Translations under genes and position numbers: made by a program | Notes under the pieces: generated by a model | What the model was told of the DNA's origin: nothing | What the model saw: only the letters and a program-made list of their open reading frames with translations | The model's database searches: none | Assembly (NCBI GenBank): GCA_964413425.1 | Contig: CAYPST010000042.1 | Coordinates: 1-32,143 of the forward strand | Reading direction: 5' to 3' | DNA from: DATFLS01 sp964413425 | Lineage (GTDB): Bacteria; Fidelibacterota; JAANXI01 | Length of the DNA stretch: 32,143 nt | In this document: positions 1 through 8,715 of the stretch, in pieces | How positions within the stretch are numbered: position 1 is the first letter of the stretch | How the letters are laid out: each line of letters begins with the position of its first letter

Positions 1-690
1 CATTTTCTTTGTCGATTGAGCGATTTATGGAAATAAATCGCTCAATTTGGGTTCTCATATCTTCGGTTTACCTCATGCACTCTCGTCTGTATCGTTATCA
101 AAATTCCAGCGCTCAAAATGAACGACGCATCCCGTAGCATGGCCTGTTTCCATAGTGAACAGCCTGTTAAAAGGGGATTACCGGATAACTAAGACAATGA
201 GGCCGTCTATCCAAATTCTAACAGCCATTGATGTGAGGTGTCACAACGCATAATACCCCGGTAACATGTTTAACGGAACGGGAGGTTGATTTGCGTTTTT
301 TATTATAGACAATTTTTCAGGACTCCGCAATATTTTTCACATTTCTCCCTCTGTCCGGGGCCGTATGCAGACACGAAGGAGCCGCCTGTATCAATCCCCG
401 GGGCTTTCTGACTTATACCTATGGTGACCGAGTTTTTATGTGTTCGAGTGGTATATCATTTGCACTTCAAAGAGAAGAGCCGAGTTGACTGTTGTAAGTT
501 TTTACACTTTGTATCTGAAGTGCTGAGTAATGGGATCCTTTATCCTGATTTATCAAAAGATTAATCCCAGATTCACAAATACTTTTCTTATTACTGGGAG
601 ACTTGTGAATAAGTCGCCCCACAATTATACAGAATTTTTTCTGTAGTCTAAATAGCTCATCATCCGGAGTCTATTAGAAGGAGAGTGAAC
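1..690. other. Non-coding leader region upstream of the cytochrome operon
   Basis: I find no convincing gene here. A perfect 14-bp hairpin lies at 15-46 (listed separately). A TTGACT hexamer at 485-490, followed 17 bases later by TTTGTA, is at best a weak promoter for the cytochrome operon. A purine-rich AGAAGGAGAG ribosome-binding site sits at about 676-685, just before the ATG at 691. The rest is AT-rich with a few short palindromes. A long reading frame on the minus strand over 625-1602 is antisense to the cytochrome gene and shows no family signature. Confidence 0.5.
15..46. repeat. Perfect 14-bp inverted repeat (hairpin)
   Basis: ATTGAGCGATTTAT at 15-28 and its exact reverse complement at 33-46 are separated by GGAA. 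A stem this long and perfect could be a transcription terminator for a gene left of the window, or a repeat-family hairpin. It has no clear T-run on the plus-strand side, so terminator function is unproven. Confidence 0.7.
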
Positions 691-2037
691 ATGAAACACA
701 GCATAATTGCAGTATTCCTGGTACCTCTCACGCTCTTCGGTCAGGATATCTCTGGTCATGATCAGATGGGGAAGTACTCGTATGATCAATTTGAAAAGCC
801 CGCTGCCTGCCGCTCGTGCCACACGGATCTGTTTTATCAGTGGGACCAGGCGATGATGTCCAAAGCGTATACCCATCACTGGGATGAGATTGAGTATTTT
901 AAGCTGGCTGTCCCCCACGACGAAAACGCCGAAGAGATGCGTGGAGTATCCGATGGGTGTAACGGGTGCCATACGCCGATTGCATTTCTGGCCGGCGACG
1001 TTCCTCCCCCCAGACCGGAGGAAGGTTCGCGGGCAAATGAATCGGTCTCCTGTGATGTCTGCCACACCATTACCGGATTTCGGGGAGACACTCCCTTCAA
1101 CTACAATTATATCATTGAGCCCGGGCGAACCAAATTCGGGCCGAAGCAGGGGAAGGAATCCCCGCATCATACCACAGCATACAGCGACTTTATTACAACG
1201 GCTGCATATTGTGGGACGTGCCATAATGAGAAAAGCCCGTACGACGCCTGGGTAAAAGCCACCGAAATCGAGCTGCGTGAAGGGCCCTATGGGGAAGAAG
1301 GCGTGGTATGTCAGGACTGCCATGTCCCTCGCGCCAGAGCCATCAGTGCCGCCACGTCTGCCGACTCGGGGATGGTAGGGCAGCATCTCTTCCACGGCGC
1401 CCACTCGCCAGGGAAGGTACACGGAGTGATCGAGATGCGGATGAATCCGCGAGTGAGAGAGGCTGGCCCCGGTGAAACCGTCAAAGTCTCCCTGCAGCTG
1501 TTTAACCAGAAAACCGGCCACAAATTCCCGACCGGCTCGGCCGAAGAACGGGTGGTCTGGGTGCATGTGGAGGCCACGGATGAGAACGGAAATACTTACC
1601 ATTTACCTGTGGACAAGAAGGGCTTTCAGGGAGAAGAATACACCATTGCTTCGGATACCCTGGCATATCAGGACATGGCGGTTCCACTCGAACTGCCGGA
1701 TTTTCAGGGCATCCGGCGCGAAGATGTTCCCATCGGCGACCGGATCTATCGACTGCCCTATCTGGATCCGCAGGGACGCCAGACCATTATGCAATGGAAT
1801 ACCAAATCCTTCGGCCCGGATTACCGGATCGGTCCCAGAGAGACCAAAATAGAGACATACACCTGGACACTGCCTGATAAAATCCCCCTCGGCCGGGTGA
1901 CACTGCGTGCCGAGATGTACTATCGGAAACTCCCCGTCCCGGTACAGGAATTTCTGGGCGTGCCGGCGGAAGAATCCGAAAAGATTTTCATCAATTCAAC
2001 CGAGACCTATATTGAAGTGATCGATACCTACTATTAA
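691..2037 (+). CDS. Periplasmic pentaheme cytochrome c
   Basis: The protein (448 aa) has an N-terminal hydrophobic signal peptide (about residues 1-18) and five CXXCH haem-binding motifs at residues 40-44, 90-94, 121-125, 174-178 and 207-211. All five haems lie in the N-terminal half, as in cytochrome c554-like multihaem proteins. The C-terminal half has no haem motif and contains a GHKFPTG segment that recurs in multihaem cytochrome families. I chose the ATG at 691 because AAGGAG lies 7 bases upstream; a GTG at 685 would only add two residues. It is 23 bases upstream of a monohaem outer-membrane-like protein, and the two probably form one operon. The likely role is periplasmic electron transfer to or from the outer membrane. 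The substrate cannot be told from sequence. Confidence 0.88.
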   Translation: MKHSIIAVFLVPLTLFGQDISGHDQMGKYSYDQFEKPAACRSCHTDLFYQWDQAMMSKAYTHHWDEIEYFKLAVPHDENAEEMRGVSDGCNGCHTPIAFLAGDVPPPRPEEGSRANESVSCDVCHTITGFRGDTPFNYNYIIEPGRTKFGPKQGKESPHHTTAYSDFITTAAYCGTCHNEKSPYDAWVKATEIELREGPYGEEGVVCQDCHVPRARAISAATSADSGMVGQHLFHGAHSPGKVHGVIEMRMNPRVREAGPGETVKVSLQLFNQKTGHKFPTGSAEERVVWVHVEATDENGNTYHLPVDKKGFQGEEYTIASDTLAYQDMAVPLELPDFQGIRREDVPIGDRIYRLPYLDPQGRQTIMQWNTKSFGPDYRIGPRETKIETYTWTLPDKIPLGRVTLRAEMYYRKLPVPVQEFLGVPAEESEKIFINSTETYIEVIDTYY

Positions 2038-2060
2038 TCCTGACTCTAACGGAGGTTCAT

Positions 2061-3263
2061 ATGCGCTACCGTCGATTTCTCCCGGTGAGCATCTTGCTTT
2101 TATTCCTGGGAATTATTTTCACCTATAACCTGTATGCCCATCCGGGATTCGCCCGGAAATATCGAACAAGTTGCACCACCTGTCATAATCCGGCACCACG
2201 ATTGAAACCGTATGGGGAAGAGTTTGCAGGGAATGCGTTTGTCATGGAAGGGGAAGAACCCGCCCGATACCACCCGGACACCGGGGACGATCTGTTGTTG
2301 CTCCAGGCACTTCCTCCCATAGGATTTCGCCTGGACGCCTACGCACGCTATATCCCGAATGAAGATGGTTCCGGGATGTCGGGCGATTTTCAAACCCCGT
2401 ATCTTGTTAAATTCATTTCCGGAGGCCGCCTCGCAGAAAAAGTGGCCTATTACTTCTATTTCTACTTCAACGAACGGGGCGAAGTGGAAGGAGTCGAGGA
2501 TGCATATTTATATTTCGCCGATTTCCTCGGCAGTCCCGTGGGTCTGGCACTCGGGCAATTTCAAGTCTCGGATCCACTTTTTAAGCGAGAATTACGCCTG
2601 ACTTTTGAGGATTATATCATTTATACCACCAAAGTCGGACCCAACGTACCCCTGGATCTCGGCTATGATCGTGGGGTGATGCTGAGTTATACCGCGCCGT
2701 TTGGGAGTGATTTTGTGCTCGAATTTGTGAACGGGAATGGTCTGGGGGAAATGAAGGAAAGCTTCTACGACCAGGATGCATTCAAGAACGCAGCGCTTCG
2801 CTGGACCCATGACTTGAACCTGTTCCGGGTCGGTGCCTTTGGCTACTATGGGAAGAGCAGTGTCGGAGGTGACGAATCAAACATCACCACATGGTATGGT
2901 CCGGACGCCACGGTGAATCTGGGTCCGGTGGAATTCAACTTTCAATATCTGTGGCGAACCGACGATAATCCGTATCCGGCAGCACCGATGCCGGAAGAAC
3001 CGGTATTAACTCACGGCAGCATGGCCGAAGCTATTTTCGCCCCGAGAGGAGACCGCAGCCGCTGGTATCTGGTGGGATTATATAATTATCGTACCTCGGA
3101 TATTCGGAACTATTTCGCCGGTGCTCCGAACCTGGAATATCAGTCGGCTGGTCTGGCCGCGAATTACCTGCTGGCTCGTAATTTCAGGCTCTTAATGGAA
3201 TATAATTACGATATCTACAACCGGCAGAACCGGTTTACGGTCGGCTTCGTCAGTGCCTTCTGA
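2061..3263 (+). CDS. Monohaem c-type, putative outer-membrane beta-barrel protein
   Basis: A signal peptide (residues 1-26) is followed at once by a single CXXCH motif (residues 38-42) in a small haem domain. About 300 residues with alternating hydrophobic and aromatic strands rich in Tyr, Phe and Gly come next. The chain ends in Phe, the usual last residue of an outer-membrane beta-barrel substrate of the Bam machinery. This suggests a haem-plugged porin. An ATG follows a strong GGAGG site. The gene is cotranscribed with the pentahaem cytochrome 23 bases upstream. Periplasmic multihaem plus haem-bearing barrel resembles, in outline, porin-cytochrome conduits such as MtrAB or PioAB, but I see no direct relation to those families. 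The haem site is certain; the barrel is inference. Confidence 0.75.
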   Translation: MRYRRFLPVSILLLFLGIIFTYNLYAHPGFARKYRTSCTTCHNPAPRLKPYGEEFAGNAFVMEGEEPARYHPDTGDDLLLLQALPPIGFRLDAYARYIPNEDGSGMSGDFQTPYLVKFISGGRLAEKVAYYFYFYFNERGEVEGVEDAYLYFADFLGSPVGLALGQFQVSDPLFKRELRLTFEDYIIYTTKVGPNVPLDLGYDRGVMLSYTAPFGSDFVLEFVNGNGLGEMKESFYDQDAFKNAALRWTHDLNLFRVGAFGYYGKSSVGGDESNITTWYGPDATVNLGPVEFNFQYLWRTDDNPYPAAPMPEEPVLTHGSMAEAIFAPRGDRSRWYLVGLYNYRTSDIRNYFAGAPNLEYQSAGLAANYLLARNFRLLMEYNYDIYNRQNRFTVGFVSAF

Positions 3264-3321
3264 TTAAGGGATTTGTGCCGAAACCGGTTGAAAGGATCCT
3301 TCAGTACAGATTGAGTTGATC

Positions 3322-3359
3322 ATGGAGAGGTGACATGGATTAAGATGTCATCTCTCCAT
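3322..3359. terminator. Hairpin between convergent genes, probable bidirectional terminator
   Basis: A 15-bp stem (3322-3336 with 3345-3359, one G-T pair) with an 8-base loop lies between the plus-strand cytochrome operon and the minus-strand protease gene. Position and strength fit a terminator used from both sides, although neither side has a long T-run. Confidence 0.6.
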
Positions 3360-3393
3360 ACAATAATCTATTCCCTGAGTCCCTTCTGCTGAA

Positions 3394-4629
3394 TTAGAGT
3401 GTCCCAATGAACTGCTGAAATCTTTGCGCATTCGTCACGAACAGTTGCTGCGGGAATCGATTCTTCTGCAGCCAGCCTTTCACTTTTTGCAGCCGTTCCG
3501 CATTTTGAGATGGTGTATAATGTTGGTTCCCCGAAAGATATCCCCTGCTGCTCAGTTTGGTCAGATAATTGGCCAGGGCAAGCGGACGATATCCGGCGCG
3601 CGCCGCATAAGTCATTCCGAAGATATCCGCTTCATCTTCGTATGCTTTCAGCCGTCCTTCAAAGATGGTTTCATAGATATCGAGCGCCATACTTTCCAGC
3701 TCCTCGTTGAGCCCCTGCCGCTCTTCTGTCATCTCAATTTCATTGCTGAGTTCCATGAAAGCATTATCGGCGGTCACCATGGGGCGGCGTTTTTCCAGTT
3801 CCTGCATCCCGTGGCGGAGGGCCACATGGGCTATTTCGTGCCCCAGAAAGCAGGCCAGCTCGGCTTCATTTTCCATTCGCTGTAACGCGCCTTTCGTGAC
3901 AAAAATAATGCCTCCCGGGCAGGAATAGGCATTCACTTTCTCGGTATTTAGAATGAAGAATTTAAACGGGATGTCATACGATCCGCTGGCTTCAACAACC
4001 AGATATCCCACATGACTGACATAATTCCGGATGCTCTGATTCTCATAGAGACCCATCCCGGCAATTTTCGATGCAATGGCAATTCCCACTCCTTCTTCAG
4101 AGAAAGAAAACACATCCGGTACGTCCTGCTCCGGGAGCTCCACTCGCCGGCGGATTTCGGACAGGTTGCGGTTCCGGTAAGTCTTCCGCTTGAATTGCCG
4201 ATATTCCTCCACATCTATGCTGTATGAGTAAAACATCTCGAGCAGAGAGTCATCGCCCTGCAGCCGGGTGGCAAATCGTTCCGCGAAGCCCTTTACGGCA
4301 GCGGAAACTCCGGAACGGGACACCTCAGTGACTGACGGCTGCTGGCCCATTCGCGAAAGCACGTCCGTCTTTTGCCTTTCACCCTGAAAAGCTTTCCCGG
4401 AGATATATCCGGAATATTCGTCCACCGTGACCTGATACCACCCATCCGATTTCTCCCGGATCTCCACACTAACTCCCTGGGATAATTCCGCAACAGCCGG
4501 AAAGAAAGACCCCGGTCCCTCCCGCAGCACCGCACGCTGCCGTTTTATGGTATCGGTACTTCCGGCCAGGAGCAGATACCCTGTCAGCAAGAGAATCATT
4601 CCCGCGGCGAAGTGAATGACTTTCTTCAT
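3394..4629 (-). CDS. M48-family metalloprotease with N-terminal SH3b domain
   Basis: An N-terminal hydrophobic segment (about residues 5-23) exports or anchors the protein. A bacterial SH3 domain follows (about residues 30-82; the LREGPG...WYQV...GYISGKAF pattern is typical). The peptidase domain has the zinc motif HEIAH at 264-268, and EDEAD (331-335) supplies the third zinc ligand, as in M48 peptidases of the BepA/Oma1/HtpX type. The upstream AAGGAG six bases before the ATG supports the start. A periplasmic envelope-quality-control protease is likely, with the SH3b domain possibly docking to peptidoglycan. It lies 68 bases downstream of the CHASE2 cyclase gene on the same strand. The substrate is unknown. 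Confidence 0.85.
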   Translation of the reverse strand: MKKVIHFAAGMILLLTGYLLLAGSTDTIKRQRAVLREGPGSFFPAVAELSQGVSVEIREKSDGWYQVTVDEYSGYISGKAFQGERQKTDVLSRMGQQPSVTEVSRSGVSAAVKGFAERFATRLQGDDSLLEMFYSYSIDVEEYRQFKRKTYRNRNLSEIRRRVELPEQDVPDVFSFSEEGVGIAIASKIAGMGLYENQSIRNYVSHVGYLVVEASGSYDIPFKFFILNTEKVNAYSCPGGIIFVTKGALQRMENEAELACFLGHEIAHVALRHGMQELEKRRPMVTADNAFMELSNEIEMTEERQGLNEELESMALDIYETIFEGRLKAYEDEADIFGMTYAARAGYRPLALANYLTKLSSRGYLSGNQHYTPSQNAERLQKVKGWLQKNRFPQQLFVTNAQRFQQFIGTL

Positions 4630-4697
4630 TTAGTACTCCTTCAGTATGTTTTGGCGTCGAGATAATTATATCGACTGCCGGCTACAGACCTTCAACG

Positions 4698-6887
4698 CTA
4701 CTTCGTTTCCAGGGTATAGACTCCATCCCAATCTGACAATTCCTTTTGCGAGAGCACCTCACAGCGTTGATACATTATTTTTGATACCGTATCTTCGAAT
4801 TCTCCGTTTGCCAACTCTTCAAAAACCTGCATAGCCTGCTGCCAATGGCCTGACCGATACTCTTTCAAGCCCTCATGGTATCGATCGATGAGGGAAAAGT
4901 CATAGTCTGCTTCCGGGTGTATCTGATCAATAAGTTCATAGATTTTCACCGGTTGTTCTTTCCCTTTCACCCGCAGCATATCGAGTTCCCGGCAGATAAA
5001 TTCTCCGGTAACCAGTCTGTACGTAGATTCACTGAGAATAATTTTTGTTTTAAAAATCTTGTTCACCCCTTCCAGCCGTGCGGCGAGATTCACATCATCA
5101 CCGATTGCGGTATAATCTGTGCGCCGTTCCGAGCCGATATTCCCGGCAACGATATATCCGGAATTTAATCCGATTCTGGTATTGAGATGAAATTGAGCGG
5201 AGGGCCTGGCATCTTTGTGCAGCTCGACCAGCGCCTGGCTATACTTCCGATGGGCCAGTGCCGCCCGGCAGGCCAGATGTGCATGATCTTCCCTGGGAAT
5301 TGGTGCCCCGAATATCGCCATGATGCCGTCTCCGGTGTATTTATCGAGCAACCCGTTGTAATCCAGAACGAAACCGGTCAGCGTATTAAAATATTCATTC
5401 AGATATTGCACTAATTCCGGTGCGGATTTGCCTTCGGAGAAAGAGGTGAAGTCGTAAATATCCGTGAACATCACGGTGGCAAAGATTTCATCGCCACCCA
5501 GTTGAATCAGGTCCGGTTTTTCCATCAGATTCTGAATCACGTCCGGGTGCACATATCTGGTGAAGATTTTCCGGAGCTCCATCTTCGATTTGCCCTCCAC
5601 CATAAAACTGATTAGAGCGATAAATACATAGGAACCGATAAAACCCGCTGCGGGGAACGCCATCCGGAGCCAGATCCGATCCGTCTTCCAGACCAGCAGG
5701 GGCAGGGCAATGATATACCCTATAATAAGGAGCATCGCAATACTATTGTAGCGAAGCTGCAGCCGGGAAAAAAGAAAAATGGTCAAAAAGCATATGAGCA
5801 CCGTATTCAGGAAGTTGATCCACCAGGGAGCATTGGTGACAAAATCTTCCTGGAGAAGATTGCTCAATACCGTCGCCCAGATTTCCATCCCCGGGTAAGA
5901 GTAATCGCCGGTAAACGGGGTCGGTTTCAGGTCCTTCAATCCTGCTGCGGAGGCACCGACGATAATATACTTTCCACTGAAGATCCGGGGATCAAGCGAG
6001 GGCTCACCGCCGTACTTTTCCGCAATAGCCGTCTGGATAACGGAGCTGATGGTGATATACCGGAAGACGCCCTCCGGGCCTCCCGGTCCATACCAGTTCA
6101 CCAGATAGTCGCCCCGTTCATCGACCGGCATGGATTTGTCACCCACATACAACGACTGTTTCCCATACCACACTGATGCTGCAGGATGCTCCATCAGCCA
6201 CCCGCTGAAAGGCAAATTCGGATAATACGCTCCCTGATATTCATGCAATAGTCGTACACGGCGTACCACTCCATCCGGATCCGTCCTGATGTTAGTAGCT
6301 CCCAGGGCGCTGGCCGCGTGTAACAGCGTATCGATGGGAACCAGCGCACCGGTATAGTCCAGAGGCTGGTCCGGTGTCCTCCACTCCCCCGGGATGGCGA
6401 AGTGTTCGAGAGGAGGAGTCGCCTTCGTCGAATCCACCAGGAACTCCATCCCCAAACTCACCCGATTGTTTCGCGCAATGGCCTGCGCGAACCGGCCATC
6501 TGTTTCCGCCGCATAGGTTTCTTCCCGGTTCACATCCGGATCGTAAAATAACATATCATAGATGACCGCCTTCGCATCCATCTCAGTAAACAAATCGGTC
6601 ATCAGGGCATAGTAGGATCGTGGGAAAGGATACTGAATCCCCGCGTGCTCCAGAAAGTAATTCAAACTGTTATTATCGATATCGACCAGTACGATCCGGT
6701 CATCGCTTTTCTCCGGAATCGGATAATGGACAAACCGGTAATCCAGCGTCTTGAGTTCAATCTCCTGCACAAATTGAAATTGAGCGACACCGAGGGCAAT
6801 GATCGTGAGAGCGAGGGCACCCGTTAAACAGATATACCACCGTTTATAATTCTTGGTAAACCGGGTAATGAAACCTTGTATTGCCAT
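4698..6887 (-). CDS. CHASE2-domain class III adenylate cyclase
   Basis: One N-terminal membrane helix (about residues 17-36) precedes a large extracytoplasmic CHASE2 sensor domain (about 45-345). Three membrane helices follow (about 357-430), then a cytoplasmic class III nucleotide cyclase domain (about 465-645). Metal-binding aspartates are D476 (MFTDI) and D520 (YTGDG). The adenine-selecting pair is K516 with T593, and transition-state residues are N600 and R604. Thr at the second specificity position is the class IIIb signature, so cAMP is the expected product. A short tail (about 660-729) may hold a TPR-like helix pair. It probably senses an extracytoplasmic signal and raises cAMP. It is followed by the M48 protease gene, perhaps in one transcript. 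Confidence 0.9.
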   Translation of the reverse strand: MAIQGFITRFTKNYKRWYICLTGALALTIIALGVAQFQFVQEIELKTLDYRFVHYPIPEKSDDRIVLVDIDNNSLNYFLEHAGIQYPFPRSYYALMTDLFTEMDAKAVIYDMLFYDPDVNREETYAAETDGRFAQAIARNNRVSLGMEFLVDSTKATPPLEHFAIPGEWRTPDQPLDYTGALVPIDTLLHAASALGATNIRTDPDGVVRRVRLLHEYQGAYYPNLPFSGWLMEHPAASVWYGKQSLYVGDKSMPVDERGDYLVNWYGPGGPEGVFRYITISSVIQTAIAEKYGGEPSLDPRIFSGKYIIVGASAAGLKDLKPTPFTGDYSYPGMEIWATVLSNLLQEDFVTNAPWWINFLNTVLICFLTIFLFSRLQLRYNSIAMLLIIGYIIALPLLVWKTDRIWLRMAFPAAGFIGSYVFIALISFMVEGKSKMELRKIFTRYVHPDVIQNLMEKPDLIQLGGDEIFATVMFTDIYDFTSFSEGKSAPELVQYLNEYFNTLTGFVLDYNGLLDKYTGDGIMAIFGAPIPREDHAHLACRAALAHRKYSQALVELHKDARPSAQFHLNTRIGLNSGYIVAGNIGSERRTDYTAIGDDVNLAARLEGVNKIFKTKIILSESTYRLVTGEFICRELDMLRVKGKEQPVKIYELIDQIHPEADYDFSLIDRYHEGLKEYRSGHWQQAMQVFEELANGEFEDTVSKIMYQRCEVLSQKELSDWDGVYTLETK

Positions 6888-7135
6888 TGTTGTTCAAATG
6901 TATGCGATGTAACTCCCTGGATATTCCAAAATAGGAGAATGTTCATCGGTGTGCAATATCTTTTAACGCCCATATGTCCTGCGAATATCTCTCCTATAAA
7001 AGAGTCAGACCCAATGCCACACTATTCGCAGAATTCCTCCAATGAACAACACGGATAAGAGAACTGGTGCATCCGCATCAACTTCAACTCAGATCATATG
7101 GCTTTGCCAATTCAATACAACATCACAGCTGCCAC

Positions 7136-8569
7136 TTAATCGGCCTGAACATCGGATTCAGTTTCTGCTAGAACAGAAGTTATTTCTGTTTGTCGCCTGA
7201 CGATACCTAACTGTTTATACAAGAACTCGAATTTTCCCTGTAAGTCATTCATGATCGCGGTCTTTGCATCTTCATTGAGATCCCAGAGCTGCCATTTGAA
7301 CGGGGCGTGGGCTTTTTTCCGCAGTTTATAAAAGAATTGCTGCTCGGTCCATCCCTCTTTTCGTTCCTGGGAGTGATGCTGTTTCAGATAGTCATACATT
7401 CGCTCGCGGAGTTTTTTCGGAAACCGTTTGTGATCCATGATGAGATTCTGAAATCCGGTGGCCAGGTGAATTTCAGCAGTGCCCACTTCCGGAAACTTAT
7501 GGAACAGGTCGTCCGGGAGTGTGGAGGCTCCATGCTGTACTGCCCCGGCCATTCCGTATTCTTCCCGGGCAATGTCGGAGAGGGTTTTTAGCGTATCGAA
7601 ATCCAGATTCACCTCTTTGATGGTCCCATCCGGTGCCGGGACACCTCCATGGGTGGTTCCTGTCTGCACGCTGATTTTCGACGGACCCGGGATATCGTCC
7701 GCCGGCCCGTTATCTTCTTCTGTTTCAACTCTCTCTTCCAGTGCTTTTCGCAGTCCCTTCATGTATGCCCGGAGTTCTTCAGGTGTGCTGTTTTGACTGC
7801 CTACTTCACCGATCTCACCGCCGACAGAAATCGTGAGTCCCTCCGGACTTTTTGATCGGATATACTGAATGAGTCCGGCACTCACGGTGTAATTATCTTC
7901 CTGCTGGGCATCAATGGTTTGTCCGGACAGATCGACCAGGGTGGAGGTATCAATATCGATGTTATAAAAGCCCGCCTGAATCGCCTGATCAATTAATCGT
8001 TGCATCGCCCGGATTTCCGGTTCCCGATCCTGATGAAATTTCGAGGCATTAACCTGAAAATGATCACCCTGGATAAAAATCGGGCCATAGCCCTCCTCGC
8101 CTTGCTGTTCCTTGATGGCCGCTGCGAGAACACAAGTGGCATATTCCTGAGGCGACTGGTTGGTATATCCCATTTCCGATTTCGCCAGCTCAAAGATAAC
8201 CGGCCCTGCATTCAGGGCGCGCTGGGCCCGAATCGCTGCCCGGGCTTCGTCATAGGTTGGCCCCCGCAGGTTGAGGGCCGGAACGGTAAATCCGGAGACT
8301 TTCCCGCGGCCCATCTGCTCATAAAGCGACTGGATTGACGCCGGATAGACTCCCACCTGTTCGCCAACCTCTCGAACCACCCGGTACACCAGACGTTGGA
8401 CTTCCCCGGAGGGGCTGAACACTGCAGTATACACCAGATCGTCGATGATGTCATCCGCCCAGAGCCGCTCCTTATTTAACACAAAAACCTCGTTCTCTTC
8501 CGGTAATATTTCCACGATGCCATGAATCCCCTGCATCAGGGATGCTTTGTCTTTGAAAATAGCCACCAT
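7136..8569 (-). CDS. Class II (metal-dependent) fructose-bisphosphate aldolase family protein
   Basis: A (beta-alpha)8 class II ketose-bisphosphate aldolase. Motifs seen in order are GDHFQ (catalytic Asp and metal His), NIDIDTSTL, GGEIGEVG (metal Glu), TGTTHGG (metal His) and AVQHGAST (His near the phosphate site). At 477 aa it is longer than the usual 280-350 aa enzymes and carries an extra N-terminal segment of about 90 residues and a C-terminal helical tail. Longer forms like this occur in several non-proteobacterial phyla. The reaction is reversible cleavage of fructose 1,6-bisphosphate in glycolysis/gluconeogenesis, though tagatose-bisphosphate or another ketose is possible. GAAAGGA precedes the ATG. 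Neighbouring central-metabolism genes (fumarase here, pyruvate kinase further on) fit this role. Confidence 0.82.
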   Translation of the reverse strand: MVAIFKDKASLMQGIHGIVEILPEENEVFVLNKERLWADDIIDDLVYTAVFSPSGEVQRLVYRVVREVGEQVGVYPASIQSLYEQMGRGKVSGFTVPALNLRGPTYDEARAAIRAQRALNAGPVIFELAKSEMGYTNQSPQEYATCVLAAAIKEQQGEEGYGPIFIQGDHFQVNASKFHQDREPEIRAMQRLIDQAIQAGFYNIDIDTSTLVDLSGQTIDAQQEDNYTVSAGLIQYIRSKSPEGLTISVGGEIGEVGSQNSTPEELRAYMKGLRKALEERVETEEDNGPADDIPGPSKISVQTGTTHGGVPAPDGTIKEVNLDFDTLKTLSDIAREEYGMAGAVQHGASTLPDDLFHKFPEVGTAEIHLATGFQNLIMDHKRFPKKLRERMYDYLKQHHSQERKEGWTEQQFFYKLRKKAHAPFKWQLWDLNEDAKTAIMNDLQGKFEFLYKQLGIVRRQTEITSVLAETESDVQAD

Positions 8570-8715
8570 TCTTTCCTTTCTTCAGTGCAGTTGAGGGGGT
8601 TACAAGACAGTCCTAACCTGAATAATTCGGGCTCATGTTCCAATCGAAGATTCCTGCCTCGAATGCGGCCTCAGCGACCTTTGTGTTTTCTCAAGAAACT
8701 CACCGCAGTTACAAG

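Noticed and set aside
625..1602. A 325-codon open frame on the minus strand opposite the pentahaem cytochrome gene
   Set aside because: The plus strand carries five haem motifs and a good ribosome-binding site. The antisense product has no family signature and is best explained as a shadow of codon bias.
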